A stretch of DNA of 8,480 nucleotides from Thermoplasmatota archaeon (GTDB lineage: Archaea; Thermoplasmatota; E2; DHVEG-1), in contig JAUWIE010000030.1 of the NCBI GenBank assembly GCA_030605515.1, forward strand, positions 1 to 8,480, read 5' to 3'. Of this stretch, positions 1-6,623 are shown in pieces. Both the position numbers and the translations under genes were made by a program. The notes beneath the pieces are model-generated. The model was not told the DNA's origin. It saw only the letters and a program-made list of their open reading frames with translations, and did not search any database. How positions within the stretch are numbered: the stretch's first letter is position 1; the number at the start of each line of letters is the position of its first letter.

Positions 1-165
1 CTTAGAAACCCAAGTGATATAGAACAACTAATACCCTGCAATCCACATATCATTACAATTCCACCAAAAATACTTAGACAGATGCCTTTTCACAGAAGAA
101 CCGTTGAAACTCTAGAAGAATTTGATAAAGCATGGGAAGAATTCTGCAAATATGAGAAAAAATAA
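1..165 (+). CDS. Transaldolase-family protein, C-terminal fragment
   Basis: This is an open frame from the window edge to a TAA at 163-165, giving the last 54 residues of a protein whose start lies outside. The visible part contains IITIPPKILRQM followed by a helix-like end (TLEEFDKAWEEF). That is how the small transaldolase / fructose-6-phosphate aldolase (TAL/FSA) proteins end: a last barrel strand reading (I/V)(V/I)T(I/V)PPK, then a C-terminal helix. Family members transfer or release a dihydroxyacetone unit from ketose phosphates such as fructose-6-P or sedoheptulose-7-P through a Schiff-base lysine, which would lie in the missing part. It is the first visible gene of the rightward operon and overlaps or abuts the nucleotidyltransferase gene. 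That context suggests a sugar-precursor role rather than central metabolism (inference). The family call is fairly safe; the substrate is unknown. Confidence 0.72.
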   Translation, partial: LRNPSDIEQLIPCNPHIITIPPKILRQMPFHRRTVETLEEFDKAWEEFCKYEKK

Positions 166-850
166 AATGCAAATAGTTATCCCATGTGGTGGCCTGGCTA
201 CTAGACTTGGAGAAATTGCAGAAAATACTCCTAAATCAATGATCGAAATCAACGGCCGTCGATTTCTTGAACATCAAACAGAGTTAATAAAAAAATACGA
301 TTTTGATGAAATTATACTCTGCATTGATCATTTAGGCAATAAAATAAAAGATTATTTTGGAAATGGAAATAAACATGGTATAATAATTAAATACAGTAAA
401 GATAACAAACTAGGAGTCATTGGAGCGGTAAAAAACGCAGAATCATTATTAAAAGATAGTTTTTTCATAATGTATGGAGATAGTTATTTACCTGCCTTAA
501 ATTTTAATGACATGTACCAGGAATTCATCAATCAAGATAAACTAGCGTTAATGGCAATATGGAGAAATAAAAACCAAATCGATAAAAGCAACATAAAATT
601 AGAAAATGGTGAAGTCGTAAGCATTGGAAATCCAGATTCTGATTACATTGATTACGGGGCAACAATCATGAAAAAAGAAGTTTTAAAATACGTTCCATCT
701 AATCAATTCTTTTCAACAGAATCACTATGGAAAAAACTATCAGAAATGCATGAATTATCAACATACGAATTAAAAAATCGTCTTTATCATATCGGAAATA
801 AAAAAGCCTTACAAGAATTGATAAATTTAATGTCTAATAGTAAGAAATAA
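152..850 (+). CDS. Sugar-phosphate nucleotidyltransferase (NTP_transferase family, HddC-like)
   Basis: A cytoplasmic enzyme predicted to activate a sugar-1-phosphate with an NTP, giving an NDP-sugar and pyrophosphate. Counting from the ATG at 152 (232 residues), it opens with the nucleotide-binding signature IPCGGLATRLGEIAENTPKSM, a GGxxTRL loop followed by the PKSM lysine, and carries a metal-binding Asp in YGDSYL near residue 119. There is no C-terminal beta-helix, so it is the short single-domain type, like the heptose-1-phosphate guanylyltransferase HddC and related MurNAc/GlcNAc-type uridylyltransferases. Start choice: the frame is open from 122 but only by a TTG inside the upstream gene. 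ATG 152 overlaps the transaldolase gene by 14 nt. ATG 167, one base after its TAA, gives the family-typical MQIVIPCGG start and is an equally good choice. Neither has a strong ribosome site, so translational coupling to the gene before is likely. The adjacent transaldolase hints at a heptose or other ketose-derived substrate (inference); NTP and sugar specificity cannot be read from sequence. Confidence 0.88.
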   Translation: MRKNKMQIVIPCGGLATRLGEIAENTPKSMIEINGRRFLEHQTELIKKYDFDEIILCIDHLGNKIKDYFGNGNKHGIIIKYSKDNKLGVIGAVKNAESLLKDSFFIMYGDSYLPALNFNDMYQEFINQDKLALMAIWRNKNQIDKSNIKLENGEVVSIGNPDSDYIDYGATIMKKEVLKYVPSNQFFSTESLWKKLSEMHELSTYELKNRLYHIGNKKALQELINLMSNSKK

Positions 851-859
851 GAGAAAAGT

Positions 860-1996
860 ATGGGAGGAAAAAGACTATTGAAAATATTAATGATACTATC
901 AAATCCACTCCTAGTAGACCCACGTGTTCATAAGGAAGCAAAAGCATTAACAGATAAAGGTCATAAAGTTACAGTGATTGTATGGGATCGTAGAAAAGAA
1001 TACTCACCTGAAGATATCATTGATGACATCAGAATCATACGGGTACATAACACCACTCTAATGAAAAAAATACCTAAGGATATGTTACGTAACCCATTAT
1101 GGTGGAAAGAAGCATATAAAAAAGGATTGGAAGTATATAAAAATGATTTTAAATTCGATGTTGTACATTGTCATGATCTAGATACATTAAAACCCGGGGT
1201 AAAATTAAAGAAAAAAACAGGATGTAAACTAGTTTTTGATGCCCATGAAATCTTTGGATATATGATACAAAAAAATAATCCAATAGCAAGTAAAATTGCA
1301 TTCTATATGGAAAAACGTTTAATTAAATATGTGGACCACATTATAACAGTTGATGATCCTTTTAAAAAATATTATGAAAAACTTTCTGGAAAAAACGTCA
1401 CAAGAGTTATGAATTGCAAAAGTCTCATTTTTGATAAATATGAACCTTCTAAAAATAAAAAATTCACGATTGTCTATATTGGTATCATGATAAAAGGTAG
1501 ATTTTTCCCAGATATTATCGACTTAATAGGAGGAATGGATGATGCGAAACTAATACTTGCTGGGAAAAAAGAAGGATTATATTATGAGATGAAGGAATAT
1601 GCAAAAAAATATGATAATATAGACTTTTTAGGTACAATATCATCAAAGGATATACTTAATACAACTAAAAAAGGAGATGTTACCTTTATCCTTGTAGATG
1701 GTTCAAATAAACAAACAAAATTTGTAGTTTTTAATAAACAGTTTGAGGCAATGGTTTGCGGAAGACCAATCATCATCACAAAGGATACATATGCCGGAAA
1801 AATGACAGAAGAATTAAAATGTGGGTTAGCTGTTGAATACAATAAAGAGGCTATTAAACAAGCAATTATTAAACTAAAAGATAATCCAGATATCTGTGAA
1901 AAACTTGGACGTAATGCCTTTAATGCAGCAAAAAAACAATACAACTGGAATATTGAAAAGAAGAATCTTATAAAGGTTTATGAGGAGATAAAATGA
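860..1996 (+). CDS. GT4-type glycosyltransferase (GT-B fold)
   Basis: A 378-residue glycosyltransferase expected to move a sugar from a nucleotide donor to a growing glycan at the inner face of the membrane. The N-terminal acceptor-side Rossmann domain starts KILMILSNPLLVDPRVHKEA (about residues 8-27), a common opening in this family. It includes VVHCHDLDTL (101-110) and FDAHEIF (126-132). The C-terminal donor domain starts near TIVYIGIM (203-210), has LILAG (231-235), and ends with FEAMVCGRPII (295-305), the E-A-M-x-x-G-x-P segment that contacts the donor nucleotide. No signal peptide or membrane span is seen. Two starts compete. ATG 860 is preceded only by a weak GAG. TTG 878 has GGGAGG 10 nt upstream and gives the family-like N-terminus MKILMIL. 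The gene follows the nucleotidyltransferase by 9 nt and overlaps the next gene by ATGA at 1993-1996. Donor and linkage are unknown. Confidence 0.9.
   Translation: MGGKRLLKILMILSNPLLVDPRVHKEAKALTDKGHKVTVIVWDRRKEYSPEDIIDDIRIIRVHNTTLMKKIPKDMLRNPLWWKEAYKKGLEVYKNDFKFDVVHCHDLDTLKPGVKLKKKTGCKLVFDAHEIFGYMIQKNNPIASKIAFYMEKRLIKYVDHIITVDDPFKKYYEKLSGKNVTRVMNCKSLIFDKYEPSKNKKFTIVYIGIMIKGRFFPDIIDLIGGMDDAKLILAGKKEGLYYEMKEYAKKYDNIDFLGTISSKDILNTTKKGDVTFILVDGSNKQTKFVVFNKQFEAMVCGRPIIITKDTYAGKMTEELKCGLAVEYNKEAIKQAIIKLKDNPDICEKLGRNAFNAAKKQYNWNIEKKNLIKVYEEIK
862..867 (+). promoter_or_regulatory. Possible Shine-Dalgarno site for an internal TTG start
   Basis: GGGAGG overlaps the ATG at 860 (its first G is the last base of that codon) and continues into codons 2-3. 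It ends 10 nt before an in-frame TTG at 878-880. The site is the only strong purine box near the beginning of the glycosyltransferase, so the true protein may begin at the TTG and lack the first six residues MGGKRL. The spacing is slightly long, so this remains a suggestion. Confidence 0.4.
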
Positions 1997-3312
1997 ATGT
2001 ATGCATATTTGGTCTTGGAAGAATAGGACTTCCCATTGCTTTAGTATGTGCAGATAGTGGCCATAGAGTTATTGGGATTGACATAAATAAGAATTTAATC
2101 AATGCTTTAAAAAAAGGTGAGTTAATTTTTGAGGAACAAGGAATGAAAAAAATATTCACCAAGCATTTAAATAACAATTTCTTCCCAAAGCATCAACAAG
2201 AAAGTGATGTTGCATCTGATTTAAAAAAAGCAGAATACATCATGTTTGCTGTTGGAACTGGTTTTGCAAAATACCCAGAAAAACCAAATCTTTCAACGCT
2301 TTATTCAATAATTGGACAAGTTATCGCAACTGGATTAAAAGGTAAAACACTTATTTTAAGAGTAACACTCCCAGTAGGAACATCAGATGATATTAAAAAC
2401 ATGATAGAGAAAAAAACCGGGTTAAAAGAAGGAAAAGATTTCTGGTTTTCATTTGTACCTGAACGAACAATGGAGGGACAAGCAGTAATAGAGGAACACA
2501 GCCTACCAAAAATCATAGGTTGTTATAACGATGAGGGATTTTCAAAGGTAAGTAAATTTTTTAAAAAGATTGGCGGAGATCTTGTAAGAGTCTCAAATCC
2601 ACGAACTGCAGAATTCATCAAGCTCGTAGATAATTCATGGAGAAATACACGTTTTGCATTTGCAAATGAACTAGCATTTCTCGCTGAGGAAAATAAAATT
2701 GATGTAATAGAGGCAATAGAAGCTGCAAAGAAAGGATTTGAAAGAAATGATATTTCGGCACCAGGTCCAGTCAGCGGTTATTGCCTAGGAAAAGATCCTT
2801 ATCTACTAGAACTAGCATTTGATAAAATCGCAAAAAAAAGAAATTTTAATTCAATCTGGTACTATGGACGACGTGCAAATGACTGGATTACTGAAAAAAT
2901 AACAGATGACGTTGAAGGTAAAAATATATTGATAGCTGGTTTATCATTTAAAGCAGATATTGATGATTATCGTTACAGCCATGCAATAGATATCACCCGA
3001 AATCTTTTAGCAAAAGGATATAATATTTCAGTTTGTGACCCCTATCTAAATAACAACTATTATACAGAACTCCCTAGCGATATAGCAGAGAAAGTCAAAG
3101 GTTATTCTTCAATTGAAAAAGCATTGAAAAAAGACATAAACACAATTATTTTTCCAACTAAACATAAAGAATTCCAGGAACAGAAAATCATTAAAATACT
3201 TAAAGAGAAAAAAATTACAAAAATTAAAATAATTGATCTTTGGAACATATTTAAAAAGAAGGAATTCAACGATAAAATTATTCTTAAACAATTTGGAAAT
3301 GGAGTATACTAA
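1993..3312 (+). CDS. Nucleotide-sugar 6-dehydrogenase (UDP-glucose/UDP-ManNAc/GDP-mannose dehydrogenase family)
   Basis: A 439-residue cytoplasmic enzyme predicted to oxidise C-6 of a nucleotide hexose to a carboxylate in two NAD+-dependent steps, giving a uronic acid donor. Three domains are recognisable. The NAD-binding domain has FGLGRIGLP (6-14, GxGxxG) and an acidic strand end GID (28-30). The central domain has VPERTMEG (155-162), the helix AEFIKLVDNSWRNTRFAFAN (206-225, Lys210 and Asn214 at the catalytic positions) and the catalytic cysteine in SGYCLGKDPYLL (Cys264). The C-terminal sugar-binding domain has GLSFKADIDDYRYS (316-329). The PxSGxCxxxDPYLL form resembles the UDP-ManNAc/GlcNAc branch (HCIPVDPYYL) more than the UDP-glucose branch (SCFPKD), but the Lys after Cys is a mixed feature. 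Length is normal. The start is well supported: GAGGAG lies 5 nt upstream of the ATG, and the gene overlaps its predecessor by ATGA. The sugar is not determinable. Confidence 0.92.
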   Translation: MNVCIFGLGRIGLPIALVCADSGHRVIGIDINKNLINALKKGELIFEEQGMKKIFTKHLNNNFFPKHQQESDVASDLKKAEYIMFAVGTGFAKYPEKPNLSTLYSIIGQVIATGLKGKTLILRVTLPVGTSDDIKNMIEKKTGLKEGKDFWFSFVPERTMEGQAVIEEHSLPKIIGCYNDEGFSKVSKFFKKIGGDLVRVSNPRTAEFIKLVDNSWRNTRFAFANELAFLAEENKIDVIEAIEAAKKGFERNDISAPGPVSGYCLGKDPYLLELAFDKIAKKRNFNSIWYYGRRANDWITEKITDDVEGKNILIAGLSFKADIDDYRYSHAIDITRNLLAKGYNISVCDPYLNNNYYTELPSDIAEKVKGYSSIEKALKKDINTIIFPTKHKEFQEQKIIKILKEKKITKIKIIDLWNIFKKKEFNDKIILKQFGNGVY

Positions 3313-4317
3313 ATGGGTAAGAACAAATTACCAACTGTATCAGTCGTAATTCTTGGATGGAAAAAATTTGAAAGATTAAAAACAGCGATAAAAAGTGTTT
3401 TGAATCAAACATTTCAAGACTTTGAAATCATTGTTGCAGCAGAAGACGATGATAAACTTGTTCCTCAGATACAAGAGATCTGTAAATCATTTAATGATGA
3501 CCGAATTATAGTAATAAGACGTGAAAAACAAGGAATATCCGCTGGTCGAACCTGTGGTTTAAGACATGCACGCGGTAAATATATTGCATATCTAGATGAA
3601 GATGATGAATTTCTACCCAATAAGTTAGAAAAACATGTCAAAATACTTGAAAAATTAGATAACGATGTCGTATTAACATATGCTCAACACTGGGGATGGG
3701 ATCGAAAAAACAACTACAAAATAATAACCCCATTAGAAAAAGATGCAAAAAGTGGTCACCTATATGATTACATGATACATAGATATTTTGAGAAAAGCAT
3801 ACTATTTCAAATATGGGATGCCGTAATTAAAAAAAAATATGTCGAGGACATGGAATTTGACCCTGATTTAGCCGCAGGAGAAGACGATTTTTTATTACTA
3901 CTTGTCAAAAAAGGTAAATGCATTTTCATCCCTGAAGTATTACATATTCAGAATTTAGATGCTGAATTCCGCCCATCAGCAGCCCCAGTAAATTCAATGC
4001 CTTCGGCGAAAGATTCAGGTGATGACATCATCTTTAACAAACAAGCAGAAATAATATATAAAAAACATTATAACTACATAACAAAAAAAGGAATAAAATA
4101 CAATAGGACACTTGGAATATCAAAAAGCTTCCTTATGAAAGGAACACGGATTATACGCATGGGTAGTCTAAAAGAAGGCAGACGACACATTTTATATTCA
4201 ATTAAAATAAAACCATCATTATATGCAATATCTATCTATGTACTATCTTTTCCTGGTAAAAATTTCTTCATTAAAGCATTAAAAGCAAGGCAAAAAATAC
4301 TTGGTGGGATGAACTAA
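3313..4317 (+). CDS. GT2-type glycosyltransferase (GT-A fold)
   Basis: A 334-residue family 2 transferase. The N-terminal GT-A domain runs from TVSVVILGWKKFERLKTAI (8-26) through SVLNQTFQDFEIIV (28-41), the usual VSVIIPxYNR...SVLxQT...FEIIVVDDGS pattern with an atypical AAEDDD where DDGS is normal. RHARGKYIAYLDEDDEFLP (84-102) carries the DxD-type metal and donor site (Asp95-Asp98). GEDDFLLLL (189-197) supplies the presumed catalytic acidic residue (Glu190 or Asp191). The last ~100 residues are Lys/Arg-rich and lack a clear family motif; a weakly hydrophobic YAISIYVLSF (304-313) might touch the membrane but is too short to span it. The start codon directly follows the TAA of the dehydrogenase gene with no gap, and GGAG lies 8 nt upstream. 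It is the last gene of the rightward operon. Donor and acceptor are unknown. Confidence 0.9.
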   Translation: MGKNKLPTVSVVILGWKKFERLKTAIKSVLNQTFQDFEIIVAAEDDDKLVPQIQEICKSFNDDRIIVIRREKQGISAGRTCGLRHARGKYIAYLDEDDEFLPNKLEKHVKILEKLDNDVVLTYAQHWGWDRKNNYKIITPLEKDAKSGHLYDYMIHRYFEKSILFQIWDAVIKKKYVEDMEFDPDLAAGEDDFLLLLVKKGKCIFIPEVLHIQNLDAEFRPSAAPVNSMPSAKDSGDDIIFNKQAEIIYKKHYNYITKKGIKYNRTLGISKSFLMKGTRIIRMGSLKEGRRHILYSIKIKPSLYAISIYVLSFPGKNFFIKALKARQKILGGMN

Positions 4318-4321
4318 AAGG
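4318..4321. other. Convergent operon junction, 4-nt gap
   Basis: The rightward GT2 gene stops with TAA at 4315-4317 and the leftward rmlB stops with TAA at 4324-4322, leaving AAGG between them. There is no room for an intrinsic terminator, so each transcript must run into the opposite strand's coding region, or stop at U-rich tracts inside it. One such tract on the minus strand is the T6 run opposite 4292-4297. No convincing stem-loop is seen. Confidence 0.8.
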
Positions 4322-5290
4322 TTATTTGATAAGTTTTGTCCACCACCATTGATTGTTAATATACCATTTTATTGTTTGTTCCATTGATTTTTCAAAATCT
4401 TGGCTTTTACTAGGTTTCCATCCGAGTTTTTTTATTTTACTTGAATCAATGCTATAGCGACGATCATGTCCAAGCCGATCAGTAACATGTTCAATAAGGG
4501 ATTTTGGTTTTTTTGTCTCCTTTAAAATGATATTGGTTATTTCAATATTTGTATGCTCATTATCAGCACCAATATTGTATTTCTCTCCAACAACTCCTTT
4601 CTGAAGTACTAGATCTATTGCTTTACAATTGTCTTCAACATACAACCAGTCTCTTACTTGAAGGCCATCACCATATACTGGAAGTGATTTATCATGAAGA
4701 GCATTTAGGATAAAGAGTGGTATCAATTTTTCTGGATATTGATACGAACCAAAGTTATTACTACTTCTAGTAATTAGTATAGGAACATTATATGTAACAT
4801 AATATGAATGAACAAGTAATTCTGCTGAGGCTTTTGAAGAAGAATATGGTGATGACGGACTTAACATATCTGTCTCTTTAAAGGATCCTTTTTCAATGCT
4901 TCCATAAACCTCATCAGTGGAAATTTGAAGATATCGATTGATATCAAATTTTCTACAAGCCTCAAGAAGTGTAAATGACCCGAAAATGTCTGTTTTTATA
5001 AACGCCTCTGGACCTGTAACGCTTCTATCAACATGAGACTCAGCAGCAAAATTAACAATATGGTTAATCTCCTCTTTTTTTATTGTTTCATTTACTTTTT
5101 TTGCATCGCATATATCACCTCTGATAAAACGATAGCGTGGATTAGATTCTATGTCTTTTAGGTTATCAAGATTACCCGCATAGGTTAACTTGTCATAGTT
5201 TACTATGTGAACATCATCATAGTTGCTTAACAAATAATGAATGAAATTTGATCCAATAAAACCTGCTCCACCAGTTACCATCATATTCAT
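4322..5290 (-). CDS. rmlB: dTDP-glucose 4,6-dehydratase
   Basis: A 322-residue extended short-chain dehydrogenase/reductase that converts dTDP-glucose to dTDP-4-keto-6-deoxy-D-glucose with enzyme-bound NAD+. Visible signatures, in order, are: TGGAGFIGSNF (6-16, GxxGxxG), YDKLTYAGNLDNL (32-44, characteristic of RmlB), RGDICD (57-62), FAAESHVDRS (81-90), the STDEVYG box (124-130) with the family's Thr125-Asp126-Glu127, YSSSKAS (149-155) with the catalytic Tyr149 and Lys153, TRSSNNFGSYQYPEKLIP (174-191) and DWLYVEDNC (214-222). All dehydratase-specific residues are intact, so the call is strong; dTDP rather than CDP as carrier is supported by the neighbouring rmlA. Length is at the short end of the family. 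The first ATG (5290-5288) is chosen because AAGGAGGT lies 6 nt upstream. Its A is shared with the stop codon of the preceding dehydrase gene. It is the last gene of the leftward operon. Confidence 0.95.
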   Translation of the reverse strand: MNMMVTGGAGFIGSNFIHYLLSNYDDVHIVNYDKLTYAGNLDNLKDIESNPRYRFIRGDICDAKKVNETIKKEEINHIVNFAAESHVDRSVTGPEAFIKTDIFGSFTLLEACRKFDINRYLQISTDEVYGSIEKGSFKETDMLSPSSPYSSSKASAELLVHSYYVTYNVPILITRSSNNFGSYQYPEKLIPLFILNALHDKSLPVYGDGLQVRDWLYVEDNCKAIDLVLQKGVVGEKYNIGADNEHTNIEITNIILKETKKPKSLIEHVTDRLGHDRRYSIDSSKIKKLGWKPSKSQDFEKSMEQTIKWYINNQWWWTKLIK

Positions 5291-6621
5291 TATTTTACCT
5301 CCTTGAAAAAATCATTAAAAATTCCATTAATATATTTTAATCTAGGCATATCCAATCCAGGATATACACCAATGAAAAACGCATTTGTCATAATATTTTC
5401 TGCATTTTTTTTAGGCCCTGAAATCCTAAAGGATATATCTTTATATGCCGGTTGTTTTGTGATATCCCCTGCAAAAATAAGCCGAGTCATAATACCTTTT
5501 TTTTCAAGAAATGAAGTTATATCTTCTCTGGAAAAACCTGCATCATTTTTTACTGTGATAGGAAATGCAAACCATGAAGGATTTGCTTTTTTATGATGAA
5601 CAGGAAGGATCAGATACTCTTCATATTTCTTTAAATTATTATAGAGATACTGAAAGTTTTCTCTTCTCTTCCTTGTAAACTTATTTATTCGCTTAAACTG
5701 CTCGAGACACATAGCAGTCATAATCTCAGTTGGTTTTAAATTATACCCAATATGGCTGTAAATATAACGATGATCATATTTGATACCATTAATCTCCCAG
5801 TCAAATCTCTTCTTACAAGCCCCATTAGGAGATAATTCATCACCTTCGCACCAACAATCTCTACCCCAATCTCTCAGGGATCTGATTGTCCGATATAGTT
5901 GCATATCTTTCTTCGAAATAGCAATAGCTCCCCCCTCACCCATAGTAATATGATGAGCAGGATAAAACGAATAAGTAGAAAGCACTCCGAAACTTCCTGT
6001 TTTTTTACCATCAAATTCAGAACCAAGCGAATCGCAGTTATCCTCAATTAGATACAGATCATAATCTTCAACAATATCCATAACTGTATCCATATCATTA
6101 GGATTACCTAATGTATGAGGTAACATAATTGCACTTGTCTTACTAGTAACTGCTTCCTTGAGTTGTTCAACATTACAGTTATATGTTGCAATATCTACGT
6201 CAACAAGAACTGGTTTAAGATCAGTTTGTAAAATAGGATTAAAAGTTGTTGGAAATGTCACAGCAGGTGTAATAACCTCAGATCCTTTTTTTATTGGTTT
6301 TTTTATTTTCTTTGAACAAAGAGATGACAAAGCTAGTAAATTTGCAGAAGATCCTGAATTTACTAAAACTGTTTTAAAAACACCAAGGTAATTTGAAAAC
6401 AGATCATTAAACTCTCTTGCTTTTGCTCCCAGTCCAAACCATCCCTTTAGAATTGAATCAACCATTGAAATAACTTCTTTTTCATCAAAAACAGCACCTG
6501 CGTAAAGAATTCTATCTTTACCCGGAATAAACGATTTCTCTCCTTTAACTTTATAATATTCCTCAATTTTTTCAAAGATATCGTTTTTTATTCGATTTAA
6601 TTTTTCATCTTTTGAAACCAT
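5290..6621 (-). CDS. RfbH/E1-type NDP-4-keto-6-deoxyhexose 3-dehydrase (PMP and [2Fe-2S] dependent)
   Basis: A 443-residue member of the DegT/DnrJ/EryC1/StrS superfamily, of the branch that removes the C-3 hydroxyl of a 4-keto-6-deoxy sugar in 3,6-dideoxyhexose synthesis. Visible landmarks include LVNSGSSANLLALS (86-99), AVTFPTTFNPIL (120-131), LPHTLGNPNDMD (167-178), EDNCDSLGS (193-201, Asp194 under the cofactor ring nitrogen) and SFYPAHHITMGEGG (218-231). In ordinary aminotransferases of this family a Lys sits where His223 stands, so an internal Schiff base is impossible; this is the hallmark of E1 (RfbH, AscC, DdhC). Cys196, Cys256, Cys258 and Cys269 sit at the places of the E1 iron-sulfur ligands. 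YDHRYIYSHIGYNLKPTE (282-299), TRLIFAGD (379-386) and FIGVYPGL (416-423) also match. Length equals that of E1. The ATG lies 2 nt after the upstream stop with AGG 5 nt before it. The partner E3 reductase is not in the window. CDP- versus dTDP-sugar use is open. Confidence 0.9.
   Translation of the reverse strand: MVSKDEKLNRIKNDIFEKIEEYYKVKGEKSFIPGKDRILYAGAVFDEKEVISMVDSILKGWFGLGAKAREFNDLFSNYLGVFKTVLVNSGSSANLLALSSLCSKKIKKPIKKGSEVITPAVTFPTTFNPILQTDLKPVLVDVDIATYNCNVEQLKEAVTSKTSAIMLPHTLGNPNDMDTVMDIVEDYDLYLIEDNCDSLGSEFDGKKTGSFGVLSTYSFYPAHHITMGEGGAIAISKKDMQLYRTIRSLRDWGRDCWCEGDELSPNGACKKRFDWEINGIKYDHRYIYSHIGYNLKPTEIMTAMCLEQFKRINKFTRKRRENFQYLYNNLKKYEEYLILPVHHKKANPSWFAFPITVKNDAGFSREDITSFLEKKGIMTRLIFAGDITKQPAYKDISFRISGPKKNAENIMTNAFFIGVYPGLDMPRLKYINGIFNDFFKEVK
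5297..5304 (-). promoter_or_regulatory. Strong Shine-Dalgarno site for rmlB
   Basis: Read on the minus strand this is AAGGAGGT, an essentially perfect anti-16S match, ending 6 nt before the rmlB ATG. It lies within the last codons of the 3-dehydrase gene. Together with the TAATG stop/start overlap it fixes the rmlB start and suggests that rmlB can be re-initiated strongly even if coupling is poor. Confidence 0.8.
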
Positions 6622-6623
6622 AA

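Noticed and set aside
122..151. TTG-initiated N-terminal extension of the nucleotidyltransferase
   Set aside because: The ten extra codons lie entirely inside the transaldolase reading frame, have no ribosome site and precede the family-typical N-terminus.
1582..1944. 120-codon minus-strand open frame opposite the GT4 gene, with hydrophobic stretches
   Set aside because: The hydrophobicity is what is expected from the complement of Lys/Glu-rich A-rich codons; the plus-strand gene is strongly supported by motifs.
4302..4345. TGGTGG...CCACCA inverted repeat across the convergent junction as a possible bidirectional terminator
   Set aside because: The stem is only 6 bp with a 32-nt loop and no adjacent T-run. 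The right arm encodes the Trp-rich C-terminus of RmlB and is better explained by its TGG codons.
5303..5596. Plus-strand open frame opposite the 3-dehydrase gene
   Set aside because: It lies wholly antisense to a well-conserved gene and encodes no recognisable motif; it is a shadow of minus-strand coding.
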